A DNA stretch of 33,837 nt. Origin: SCUN01 sp964343975 (GTDB taxonomy: Bacteria; Acidobacteriota; Vicinamibacteria; Vicinamibacterales; SCN-69-37). Below are positions 17,001 through 27,300 of this stretch, piece by piece (within the stretch, counting starts at the first letter, position 1; every line of letters begins with the position of its first letter). The translations under genes were made by a program, and so were the position numbers. The notes beneath the pieces were generated by a model. That model saw only the letters and a list, made by a program, of their open reading frames with translations, did not search any database and was not told where the DNA came from. Location: NCBI GenBank assembly GCA_964343975.1, contig CAYFLU010000013.1, forward strand, positions 1 to 33,837, given 5' to 3'.

Positions 17001-20000
17001 ATGCATGCGGATCTCCTGAACCTGCTTGACGAGTGCCGAGAACGCGGCGTCGTCCTTTCCCTCGAAGACGGACGATTGCGCGCGCGCAGCGACGCGGCAG
17101 CGCTGACGCCGGCGTTGCGTGAGTCGTTGCGTCAGCATCGGGATGCCCTGATCGATGTGCTGCGTGGTCAGCAGTCGGCCACGGCCACACACGAGCCGGT
17201 CCGACGCGTCCGTGAGGGCGACCAGCCGGTGTCTTCGGCGCAGCACCGGTTGTGGTTCGTCACCGAACTCGCGCCCGAGAGCAGCACGGCCTATCACATC
17301 ATCGCGGCGGTCCGCATTCGCGGCGCGCTCGATCTGACGGTGTTCGAGCGCGCGTTGAATGAAGTCGTGCGGCGCCACGACACGTTGCGCACCGCGTTCG
17401 TGTCCGTGCAACGGGAGCCGCGACAACGCATCCATCCATCGGTCACGCTCCCGCTCCGGCACGTCGCCCTCGACGGCGATGACGCGTCGATCGACCGATG
17501 GCTCGATGCCGAGAGTCGCGAGCCGTTTGACCTGCGTGTGGCGCCGCTGGCGCGCGGGGTCATCGGCCGCATCGCCGAGGACGATCACGCCTTTGCCCTG
17601 ATCCTGCACCACCTGATCTCGGACGGCTGGTCGTCAGGAGTGCTGATTCAGGAGATCGCGGCGTTGTACGAAGCGTTTCTCACCGGTGCGCCCAGCCCGT
17701 TGCCGGACCTGCCGGTGCAGTACAGCGACTACGTCGAGTGGCAGCGCGAGGAATTGACGGGACCGGCCTACGACGCCGCGATCGCGTTCTGGAAACAGCA
17801 GCTCACGGGCGTCCCGACGCTCAACCTGCCGACCGACCACCCGCGCCCGCCCCGGCCGACCTACGCCGGCACGTCGGAGCGGTTCCGGTTGCGTCGCGCG
17901 CTCGCCGAGGCACTCGAGCAGACCGGCCGTCAGGATGGCGCCACCTTATATATGGTGCTGATGGCGGGCTTTGCCGCCCTGCTGTCGCGTTACAGCGGTC
18001 AGACGGACCTGGCGGTCGGCACGACCGTCGCCAACCGGCCGCACACCGCATTCGAGCCGTTGATCGGTTTTTTCACGAACATGCTCGCGCTGCGCACGGA
18101 CCTCGGCGGCGACCCGACGTTCACCGAGCTCGTGCGCCGCGTCCGCGATACCTCCCGCGCCGCCTTCGCGCAGCAGCACGTGCCGTTCGACCGCGTCGTG
18201 GATGCAGCGCAACCCGAACGCCTGGCCAGTCACAACCCGCTCGTGCAGGTGTGCTTCTCCTTGCTGCAGGCGCACCGCGATACGTTGCGGCTGGGCACGA
18301 CGCAGGTGACCCTGCTCGACGCGCCCAGCCCGGCCTCGCGCTTCGACCTCACGCTCACGCTCGAAGACACGAGCGACGGCCTCATCGGCGCGTTCGAATA
18401 CAGCACGGACCTCTTCAATCGCGACACGATCCAGCGGCTGATCGAACACTTCAGTGTCCTGCTGCACCACGCCGCGGCCCATCCGGACACGCGGCTCTCG
18501 GCACTGCCCCTGCTCACGCCGGCGGAGCGCCAGCGCCTGCTCGTGGAGTGGAACGACTCAACGACGGCGTATCCGCGCACGTCCACCGTACATGAGTTGT
18601 TCGAAGCCATGGCGGCCGCGCGGCCGGACGCGATTGCCGTTCGGGCCGACGACGGCGTGCTGACCTACGCAACGCTGAATGCCCGCGCGAATCAGCTTGC
18701 GCGCGCCCTGCGCGCACGCGGCGTCGGACCTGACGTCGCCGTGGCCGTGGCCGCACTGCGCTCGGCCGACATGGTGGTGGAACTGGTCGCCACCCTGAAG
18801 GCGGGCGGCTACTACGTGCCCTTCGATCCAGCCGATCCACCCGAGCGGCTCGGATTCGTGTTCGATCAAGTGCATCCGAAAGTGATGTTGGCGCCGGCGC
18901 GAACGCACGGCGTCCTCGCGCCGCATGGCATCGAGATCCTGTCGGCGGCCGATCCGGCGCTGTCGGCGTTCGAGACCCACGATCTCGCCCACGCGACGCA
19001 TCCTGACAACCTGGTGTACACGACATACACCTCGGGCTCGACGGGCGTGCCCAAAGGCATCTGTATTCCCCATCGCGGGGTCGTCCGGCTCGTGCGCGAC
19101 ACCAACTACATGGTGTTCGAGCCGTCGCTCGTGTTCCTGGAAGTGGCGCCGGTCTCGTTCGATGCGTCCACGCTCGAGCTGTGGGGCGCGCTCTGCAACG
19201 GCGCCACGCTCGTCGTCCTGCCACCCGAGGTGCCGTCGCTGCGCGAGCTTGGCGCGTCGATCGAGCGTCACGGGATCACCTCGCTGTACCTCACGTCCGC
19301 CCTCTTCAATTTGATGGTGGATGAGCGAGTGGAGGCGTTTGCCCATGTGAAGCATCTGCTCGTCGGCGGCGACATCATTTCTGTGCCGCACGCGCGGCGG
19401 CTGCTTGCGGCCAATCCGGGAGTGACGCTCATCAACGGCTACGGCCCCACGGAAACCACGACCTTCGCGTCGTGCGGCATCATGGCGCGGCCGGAAGACG
19501 TGGGGTACACGGTCACGATTGGACGGCCGATCTCGAACACCACGTTGTACGTGCTCGATCGCTACTTCGAACCGACGCCGACCGGCGTGCCGGGCGATCT
19601 CTACATCGCGGGCGACGGCAACGCGCGGGGGTACCTCAATCTGCCGAGCCTCACGGCCGCGACCTTCATTCCGAATCCCTACGGCGCGCCCGGCGATCGG
19701 ATGTATCGCACGGGTGACCTCGCGCGCTACCTGGCCGACGGCACGCTCGAGTTCCTCGGCCGCAAGGACCATCAGGTCAAGGTGCGCGGGTTCCGCATCG
19801 AGCTCGGCGAAATCGAGAACGTGCTTGCGGCGATCGCGGGCGTGAGTGAAGCGGCGGTGATCGTCGACGAAGTGCGCGCCGGCGACAAACGCCTGATTGC
19901 GTACGTCCAGCCGAAGCCGGGCCACGCGCTGACCGACGCCGACTGCGTCGCCGCCTTGCGCGCGAAACTCCCAGAGTACATGGTGCCGTCAGCCTTCGTA

Positions 20001-20423
20001 TTCATCGACACGTTGCCGCTCACGCCGCACAACAAGATCGATCGCAAGGCGCTGCGCGCAATCACGCCGAGCCGCGATCGCGCGGGGGCCTCCGCACCAC
20101 CGGCCACACCGCTCGAGCGAGCCATCGCCGGCATCTGGCAAGACGTCCTCGGTGTACCGCACGTGGACGCCACCGACAATTTCTTCGACCTCGGTGGCCA
20201 CTCGTTGCTGGCCACGCAGATCATGTGGCGCATATTCGAGGTCTTCGATGTGGAAGTGCCGCTGCGACGGCTCTTCGATGCCCCAACGGTCACGGCGTTT
20301 GCGACCGCGTTGCAGGACATTGCCGGAAATCCGGCACGTCTCACCCGCGTCGCGGAACTGTACGAAGAGGTGCGTCAGCTGTCGGCCGACGACGTGTCGG
20401 CGCGGCTCGAAGACGCGACCTAG
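17001..20423 (+). CDS. NRPS1: single-module peptide synthetase TubC-docking-C-A-PCP
   Basis: The 1140-residue protein adds the first amino acid. Residues 1-55 (LLNLLDECRERGVVLSLEDG, then ALTPALRESLRQH) match the TubC N-terminal beta-hairpin docking domain, which receives an upstream enzyme's C-terminal tail. C (about 72-500) has HHLISDG at 203-209 and is LCL-like. A (about 525-1010) has YTSGSTGVPKG, NGYGPTETT and YRTGDLARY. Aligning its core by hand to PheA gives the pocket residues D-A-L-Y-L-G-G-T-F-K, nearest to the classical valine code DAFWIGGTFK but differing at three positions, so valine or a similar aliphatic residue is tentative. PCP has Ser1068 in LGGHSLL. The tail (LSADDVSARLEDAT) is acidic and probably pairs with the basic N-terminus of NRPS2. 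There is no epimerase. The gene ends 7 nt from the convergent oxygenase with no terminator. Confidence 0.93.
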   Translation: MHADLLNLLDECRERGVVLSLEDGRLRARSDAAALTPALRESLRQHRDALIDVLRGQQSATATHEPVRRVREGDQPVSSAQHRLWFVTELAPESSTAYHIIAAVRIRGALDLTVFERALNEVVRRHDTLRTAFVSVQREPRQRIHPSVTLPLRHVALDGDDASIDRWLDAESREPFDLRVAPLARGVIGRIAEDDHAFALILHHLISDGWSSGVLIQEIAALYEAFLTGAPSPLPDLPVQYSDYVEWQREELTGPAYDAAIAFWKQQLTGVPTLNLPTDHPRPPRPTYAGTSERFRLRRALAEALEQTGRQDGATLYMVLMAGFAALLSRYSGQTDLAVGTTVANRPHTAFEPLIGFFTNMLALRTDLGGDPTFTELVRRVRDTSRAAFAQQHVPFDRVVDAAQPERLASHNPLVQVCFSLLQAHRDTLRLGTTQVTLLDAPSPASRFDLTLTLEDTSDGLIGAFEYSTDLFNRDTIQRLIEHFSVLLHHAAAHPDTRLSALPLLTPAERQRLLVEWNDSTTAYPRTSTVHELFEAMAAARPDAIAVRADDGVLTYATLNARANQLARALRARGVGPDVAVAVAALRSADMVVELVATLKAGGYYVPFDPADPPERLGFVFDQVHPKVMLAPARTHGVLAPHGIEILSAADPALSAFETHDLAHATHPDNLVYTTYTSGSTGVPKGICIPHRGVVRLVRDTNYMVFEPSLVFLEVAPVSFDASTLELWGALCNGATLVVLPPEVPSLRELGASIERHGITSLYLTSALFNLMVDERVEAFAHVKHLLVGGDIISVPHARRLLAANPGVTLINGYGPTETTTFASCGIMARPEDVGYTVTIGRPISNTTLYVLDRYFEPTPTGVPGDLYIAGDGNARGYLNLPSLTAATFIPNPYGAPGDRMYRTGDLARYLADGTLEFLGRKDHQVKVRGFRIELGEIENVLAAIAGVSEAAVIVDEVRAGDKRLIAYVQPKPGHALTDADCVAALRAKLPEYMVPSAFVFIDTLPLTPHNKIDRKALRAITPSRDRAGASAPPATPLERAIAGIWQDVLGVPHVDATDNFFDLGGHSLLATQIMWRIFEVFDVEVPLRRLFDAPTVTAFATALQDIAGNPARLTRVAELYEEVRQLSADDVSARLEDAT

Positions 20424-20430
20424 ACGAGGG

Positions 20431-21231
20431 TTACGACCAATAGACGACGGTCGACGGATCCACGAACCCCATCAAACCGGAAATGGTCGACCGGTACCCC
20501 GTGATGCCGTCCTGCGCGGCCACGGCGTGAATGCGCTTGCCGTTGAAGAAGTAGATATCGCCGGCATGAACCGGCACGACGACCTTCGGCACGCCGTCCA
20601 GGATGTCCAGTGGATAGGGGTAGCCGGTCTCCTGGAGGCCGAGGCGGACGCGTGTGGCTTCGGCGGGAATCAGATCCCAGTAGTGCAGTTCACCGGCGCC
20701 CGGATTCTCGAGGCACATGTTGAAGGCAGTGGCCGGTCCGGCGATGCGCTGGATTTCAAAGCCGTGCTGGAGCCGGTCAGTGAGCTGCGAACCGTCTTCG
20801 TGGGGCTCGAGGGAGAACTGACCCGCGCCCGACCATGACCGCATCACGAACTCGCTTGCCCGACGGCCTTCGTGCTCGGCGACGCGCAACTGCACGTCAT
20901 CGGCCGCGAGCGCCGTCTTGACTGCGCCAAAAACGTTCGCGAACAGATTCGTACTGCCGTCGAACACATCGTGCATCGTCTCGCGGAACGACTCGGCTTC
21001 GTCGAGGTACTGCGCGAGCGGCTTCCGATAGTGAAAAGTGCCCAGGACAAAGGCGGGTACGGCGTCACCGCGGCGACGCAGTCTCGGATGATTCCGGAAA
21101 TTGTCCGCGATGCGCCGGCACGTCTCCGGCGAAATGGCGTTGCGAAACATGCAACCGGCCAACTCACCACGAAGGACACGCACGACATCGGCGGGGTTGA
21201 ACGACGCGACTTCCCGGAATTCGAAGGACAA
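20431..21231 (-). CDS. Fe(II)/2-oxoglutarate-dependent oxygenase, WelO5-like layout with an intact HxD
   Basis: The 266-residue protein carries a 2-His-1-carboxylate iron site: His144 and Asp146 in EPHEDGSQL, and His235 in NGKRIHAV. Arg247 (GYRSTISG) is placed to bind 2-oxoglutarate. Its overall plan, including GDIYFFNGKRIH and the GLMGF...VVYW ending, resembles from memory the WelO5 family of aliphatic halogenases. Those have Gly where Asp146 stands, leaving room for chloride; an Asp here predicts hydroxylation instead. The likely role is tailoring of an amino acid, a carrier-bound intermediate or the finished lipopeptide; the substrate cannot be read from sequence. The start is TTG at 21231, chosen because AGGAG lies 5 nt upstream and no ATG or GTG fits. 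It is divergent from NRPS2 and convergent with NRPS1, so it has its own promoter within the cluster. Confidence 0.85.
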   Translation of the reverse strand: MSFEFREVASFNPADVVRVLRGELAGCMFRNAISPETCRRIADNFRNHPRLRRRGDAVPAFVLGTFHYRKPLAQYLDEAESFRETMHDVFDGSTNLFANVFGAVKTALAADDVQLRVAEHEGRRASEFVMRSWSGAGQFSLEPHEDGSQLTDRLQHGFEIQRIAGPATAFNMCLENPGAGELHYWDLIPAEATRVRLGLQETGYPYPLDILDGVPKVVVPVHAGDIYFFNGKRIHAVAAQDGITGYRSTISGLMGFVDPSTVVYWS

Positions 21232-21236
21232 ACAGG

Positions 21237-21241
21237 CTCCT
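21237..21241 (-). promoter_or_regulatory. Ribosome binding site AGGAG that fixes a TTG start
   Basis: AGGAG on the minus strand lies 5 nt before TTG at 21231-21229. It is the reason for choosing the non-standard start of the oxygenase. Confidence 0.7.
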
Positions 21242-21257
21242 GTTCTCGATCGAGAAC
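21242..21257. promoter_or_regulatory. Perfect 16-bp palindrome, candidate operator
   Basis: GTTCTCGATCGAGAAC reads the same on both strands. It lies between the -10 box and the ribosome site of the oxygenase gene, where a bound dimeric repressor would block transcription, and within 85 nt of the NRPS2 start. It could instead form a small hairpin in the oxygenase leader. No regulator gene is visible in the window. Confidence 0.5.
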
Positions 21258-21273
21258 TTCGTTGAACGGTCGT

Positions 21274-21279
21274 ATTATA
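21274..21279 (-). promoter_or_regulatory. Consensus -10 box TATAAT for the oxygenase gene
   Basis: TATAAT on the minus strand is an exact consensus -10 in otherwise GC-rich DNA. A matching -35 is not clear at 16-18 nt. On the plus strand the same AT patch reads TATTAT (21273-21278) and could serve NRPS2, so the region may be a shared divergent promoter core. Confidence 0.45.
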
Positions 21280-21328
21280 TCGGTCGACTGCCGTTCCTTT
21301 CGAACGAAAGACTTCGCGAAAAGTTTCC

Positions 21329-21332
21329 GGAG
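21329..21332 (+). promoter_or_regulatory. Ribosome binding site GGAG for NRPS2
   Basis: GGAG lies 7 nt before GTG at 21340 and supports that start, which also gives a sensible N-terminal docking helix directly ahead of the first condensation domain. Confidence 0.6.
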
Positions 21333-21339
21333 CGAGTGC

Positions 21340-24300
21340 GTGTCAGAGTTGGATGACAAGAAGAAGGCGCTGCTGGCGCGTCTGCTTGCCAAAGAAGGAC
21401 TCACAGCGACACAGACACCGCGGATCGCCGCGCGCATCGACGCGGGCCCCGCCGTGTTGTCCTTCGCTCAACGGCGTCTGTGGTTGCTCGAGCAGATGGC
21501 CTTGCCGGGACCGCCGGCGTACAACATGCCGGCTGCCTGGATCATCGACGGCCCCCTCGATCCGCACGCACTGCGCGACGCGTTCAATCGTCTGCTCGCG
21601 CGTCACGACATCCTTCGCACCCGCATCGTGACCATCGACGGCGAGCCGCGTCAGGTCGTGGACCGCGACGCCGTGCTCGTGATCGGCCGCGACGATGTGT
21701 CGAGCGATGCCGATCCGCTCGCGCGGTTCACCGCCACCGCGGACGCGCTGGCCACGCAGCCCTTCGACCTCGGCCGCGCACCGCTCGTGCGCGCGCACCT
21801 CACCACACTCGGACACGAACGGCACGGGCTCGCCGTGGTGCTGCATCACATCGTGGCGGATGGCTGGTCACTGCCGATCCTGATGCGCGAGTTGATGGCG
21901 GCGTACAGCGACACGCGCCACGGCCGGCCATCCTCGCTCCCGCCCCTGCCGCTGCAGTACGCCGACTATGCCGAGTGGCATCGCACGGTCATCGACTCGG
22001 CCGAGGGACGACCTCACCGCGATTTCTGGACGCGGGCGTTCGCCCATCCGCCGACACCCGCGGATGTTCCCGCCAGTGCACCGCGGCCGACCGAGCGGAG
22101 CTTCCGGGGCGCCGGCCTCCAGTGGACCTTCTCGTCGGAACTGGCGGCCGCGCTGCATCGACTGGCGCGCACCGAAGGCGCCAGCGTCTTCATGACGCTG
22201 CTCGCGAGCGTGCAGGTGTTGCTCGCGCGGGTGTCGGGGCAGTCGGACGTGATCGTGGGCTCGCCGATGGCCGGCCGCGTGCGGCCTGAACTCGGCGATC
22301 AGATCGGGTTCTACGTCAACATGCTGCCGCTGCGCACGGTCGTGGATCACGCCGAGCCCTTCCGTGCGCTGCTTCGACGCGTGAGCGACGCCACCGGCCG
22401 TGCGCTCGAACACGAGATCTACCCGTTCGACCAGCTCGTGCACGAGTTGCACCTCGATCGCGATCTCGCGCGCTCGCCCCTCTTCGACGTGGTGGTCGTC
22501 GTCGATCAAGCCGGTGAAGCAGCGCTGGGCTTCGAGGGACTCACCGTGACGCCGCTCATGCGGCCGCGCGTCTCGAGCAAGTTCGACCTCACGTTCCATT
22601 TCGTCGAGAGCCCGACCACGCTCGCGCTCACGATCGAGTACAGCACTGACCTCTTCACCGCCGCCCGCGTGACGCAGATTGCGGAGCAGCTCGAGACGTT
22701 GCTGCAGGCGATCGCGCATCAGCCGGGCGCGGCCACGGGCCGTCTGCCGATGCTCTCCAGCACGGCACGCGCCGCGACGATCGCCCGCAGCGTCGCACGC
22801 GACGCCGTCGCGCCGGGTCCCCACGTCGTCAGCCGGTTCGAATCCGCGGCGGCCGCACAACCGCATGCGGTGGCGGTGACCTGCGACGACGCCTCGCTCA
22901 CCTACGACGCACTGAATGCCCGCGCGAATCAGGTGGCGCACCGGTTGAGAGCCGCCGGCGTCACCGTCGAGTCACGCGTGGGTGTGTGCCTCACGCGTTC
23001 GATCGACCTGGTCGTCGCGATCCTGGGCGTGGTGAAGGCCGGAGGCGCGTACGTGCCGCTCGATCCGTCCTATCCGGTCGAACGCCTGCGGTACCTGATT
23101 GCCGACAGCGGCATGTCGGTGGTCCTCACCGAGCCCGGCGCCACGCCCGACGCACTGCGTGACTGGCACGGCACGACGCTCGTCGTCGATGACGCGACCC
23201 TCGAGGGAGCGCCGCGGGCGAATCCGAACGTCACCATCGCTCTGGACCAGGCGGCGTACGTCATCTACACGTCGGGTTCCACCGGACAGCCCAAAGGGTG
23301 CGTCGTCACCCACGGCAACATCGCACGGCTCCTGTCGGCGACTGATGCGTGGTTCCACTTTGGCCCGGACGACACATGGACGCTGTTTCACTCGTATGCC
23401 TTCGACTTCTCGGTGTGGGAGTTGTGGGGGGCGTTGGCGTGCGGTGGCCGGCTCGTCGTGGTGCCGTATTGGGTGAGCCGGTCACCCGACGCGTTTTTGG
23501 CGCTGCTGTCGCGTGAGCGCGTCACGGTCCTGAATCAAACACCGTCGGCGTTCCGCGAGCTGATGCGCGCGGATGCGGCCACACCGCAGACGTTGGCGCT
23601 GCGCGAAGTGATCTTCGGCGGCGAGGCGCTGGATATTCCGTCGCTCGCGCCGTGGTTCGCGGCGCACGGCGATCGTGAGCCGCGGCTGGTGAACATGTAC
23701 GGCATCACCGAGACCACGGTGCATGTCACCTACCGCCCGATCACGGCTGCGGATGCCGCCGCCGGATCGGGCAGCGTGATCGGCGTCGGCATTCCCGATC
23801 TCAGCGTGCATCTGCTCGACGCGAATTTCGAGCCGGTGCCGGTCGGCGTCACGGGCGAGATCTTCGTTGGCGGTGCTGGCGTGTGCCGCGGCTACCTCGA
23901 CCGGCCGGCGTTGACGGCCGAGCGCTTCGTGCCGGATCCGTTTGCCACGACGCCCGGCGCCCGCCTCTATCGCAGCGGTGACCTCGGCCGGTGGACGGAC
24001 ACCGGCGATCTCGAGTATCTGGGCCGGCGCGATGCGCAGGTGAAGATCCGCGGATTCCGCATCGAAACGGGTGAAATCGAGGCGGCGTTGCGTGCGGCCG
24101 GACCGATCAGCGACGCGATCGTGATCGCGCGCGCGCACGCCGGCGGCAAGCAATTGGTGGCGTACGTCGTCGCGGATGAAGCGAGCGACCTGTCGTCGTT
24201 GCGCACGACCCTCGAACGCACGTTGCCGGACTACATGGTGCCGGCGCATGTGGTGCGTGTGCCGGCGCGTCCGCTGACGGCCAACGGCAAGCTCGATGTC

Positions 24301-27300
24301 GCCGCGCTGCCGGAACCCGACAGCGTGACGCACACCACGTATGCGCCGCCGCGCACGGACGCTGAAACCGCGCTCTGCGAGGTGTGGGCCGACGCGCTCG
24401 GCCTCGAGCGGGTCGGCATCGACGACAACTATTTCGAACTCGGCGGCGATTCGATTCTCGCGTTGCGCGTCATCGCCTCCGCCCGTGCGCGCGGTGTGGC
24501 ATTCGGCATTCGCGATCTGTATCAGCGGCGTACGGTGCGCGCGCTGGCCGAGGCGTTGGCCGCGGCGCCCGAGGCGGCGACGCCCGCAGCGGTGGCCCGG
24601 CCATCGCTCACGCGCGGCGCGCTGCTCGGTGACGCGGACCGCGCGCGTGTGCCGGCCGAGGCTGAAGACGCGTATCCGCAGAGCCGGCTGCAGGCCGGCA
24701 TGTTCTTCCACAGCGCCCTCGACCCCGAGTCGGCGGTGTTTCACGACCTCTTCTCGTATCGGCTGGACCTGCCGTTCGACGAGGCCGCGTGGCGCACGGC
24801 CGCCGACGCGCTTGCGGCGCGCCATCCGGTGCTGCGCACGTCATTTCACTGGGCGCCGTACGACGAACCGGTGCAGGTGGTGTGGCGCGACGTGCGTGTG
24901 CCGGTCGACGTCTACGACCTGCGCGCCGTGCCGGTGGAACAACACGATGCGCTCATCGCCCACTGGCTCGAGCACGAGAAGACCCAGGCGTTCGATCCGG
25001 CGCACGCGCCACTGTGGCGCGTGCACGTGCACGCACGAGGGCCGCGTGATCTGCAACTGACGGCCGACTTCCACCACGCGATTCTCGACGGGTGGAGTTT
25101 CGCGCGGCTGATGTCGGAGCTGGTCGAGCACTACCTGCAGATCGTCGAGCCGGCCTCGTCGCCGGACCACACGCCGCTCGCCGCACCGGCCGGGCACTTC
25201 CGCGACTTCATCGCGCTCGAGCGTGACGCGCTCGCCTCCGTCGAGAGCCGGGCGTACTGGACCGCACAGATCGCGGCGCTGCCCGATACGGTGCTGCCGC
25301 GACTGGCCTCGGGACCATCGCAGCCGGCGTCGATGGAGATTCCGCTCATCGACGGCGCGGCGGTTCAGGCGCGCGCGCAACAACTCGGCGTGCCGGTGAA
25401 GTCCGTCTGCCTCGCGGCACACGCCGCCGTGCTGGCATTCCTCACCGGCCAGTCGGAGATCGTCACAGGCCTCACGACCAACGGACGCCCGGACGACGCG
25501 GGCGCTGACGCCGTCGCCGGGCTCTTCCTGAACACCGTGCCGTTCCGGCTGCGCACGGACACTCGCACGTGGCAGGACCTCATCGCCGCCGCCTTTGCCG
25601 GCGAACAGGATCTCCTGCCGCATCGGCGTTTTCCGCTCGCCGAGATCAAGACCCTCGCCGGCGCCGGCAACCGCGCGCTGTACGACGCCGGGTTCAACTT
25701 CGTGCACTTCCACGTCTACCGCGCGATCGGATCGCGCGTGACGATGACGTCGATGACGGCGTTCGAACAGACCGATTACGCGTTCGTCGCCAACTTCTCG
25801 GTGGATCCGCGCGACGGCAGCCTCGCGCTCCGCCTCAGCTACGACACCGGTCAGTTCTCCGAAACGCAGATGCGCGGCATCGGCCGCGCCTATGCGCGCG
25901 CGCTCGAGGCGGCCGCAAGCGCGCCCGCCACTCCCGCGTGCGCGACACCCCTGCTCGATGACGTCGACACCCGACGGGCGCTCATCGCCCGCGCGCGCGG
26001 CCCGGAAATGCCAGCGCCGCGCTGGACACTCGTGTCGCGACTCGCGGAGGTCACGGCCGCCAGGCCCGACGCCATCGCGATGCGCGTCGGCGATCGCACC
26101 TGGTCGTACCGCGCGCTCGACGACGCCACCACACGCGTCGCACAGCACTTGCGCGCCGCAGGCGTCGGGCCCGGCGCGCTCGTTGGCCTCTGTGTGCCGC
26201 GGTCGGAATGGCTGCTGATCAGCCTTCTCGCGACACTGAAAGCCGGCGGCGCGTACGTGCCGATCGATCCGGCGTATCCCGACGAGCGCATCGACTATCT
26301 GCGCACCGACAGCGGCGCACGCGTCGTGCTCACCGATGGCACACGTGCCGGTCTCGATGTGACGGCACTCGGCGCGGCGCCGGCCGTTGCGCTCGGCGCG
26401 CCCGGTGAAGACGACCTCGCGTACGTCATCTACACCTCGGGATCCACCGGCCGACCCAAGGGCACGATGGTGCCGCACGCCGGCCTGGCGCATTACCTCG
26501 ACTGGGCCGTGCGCGAATATCGGCTCGGCCCGACCTCGCGCGCGCTCGTGCATTCGTCCGTGTCGTTCGACGCGACCATCACCAGCCTGCTCGCGCCACT
26601 CGCGGCCGGCGGCACCGTTGAGCTGTTGCCGGAAGGCCCGGGTGTGTCGGCGCTGGCCGATGCGCTGATGCAATCAGCCGCGTACAGCCTCGTCAAGATC
26701 ACGCCGGCGCATCTCGATCTGCTGCGTCACGAGCTCGGCGACGCCGGCCTGCGCGCCACCGTCGACGCATTCGTCATCGGCGGCGAAGCATTGCTCGACG
26801 CCACGCTCACGTGGTGGCGCGCGCATGCGCCCGGCGCGCGGTTCCTGAACGAGTACGGTCCGACTGAAACCGTCGTGGGCTGCGCGATCTACGAAGACCG
26901 CGGCGCCGGACCCGCGGCCGTGCCGATCGGCCGGCCGATCGACCGGATGCACCTGTACGTGCTGGATCCGGCGGGCCGGCCGGTGCCGACCGGCGCCACG
27001 GGCGAGCTCTTCATCGGCGGCGCCGGCGTGGCGCGCGGTTATCTGCAGCGCCCCGCACTGACGGCCGAGCGCTTCGTGCCGGATCCGTTCAGCACCACGC
27101 CCGGCGCGCGCATGTATCGCACGGGCGACCTCGCGCGCTGGCGCGACGACGACGTGCTCGAGTACCTCGGCCGCAACGACTTCCAGGTGAAGGTGCGCGG
27201 ACATCGCGTGGAACTCGGCGAGATCGAGGCCGTCCTGACGACGCACCCGCACGTGCGCGAGGCCGCCGTGGTCGCCCGGGCGGCGCAGGGCACGCACGAG

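Noticed and set aside
17946..17948. A TTA leucine codon in an AT-rich patch of NRPS1 as a regulatory signal
   Set aside because: A single rare codon in a conserved stretch of the C domain, with no evidence of bldA-type control in this kind of host.
20431..21231. Calling the oxygenase a halogenase because of its WelO5-like layout
   Set aside because: The iron-site motif is H-E-D, not H-x-G, so the halide position is blocked by a carboxylate.
24841..26673. Long antisense open frames inside NRPS2 (for example 24841-26673 and 28009-29523, minus)
   Set aside because: Their products are Arg/His/Ala-rich with no domain, and they mirror well-supported NRPS domains on the plus strand; this is a side effect of high GC.
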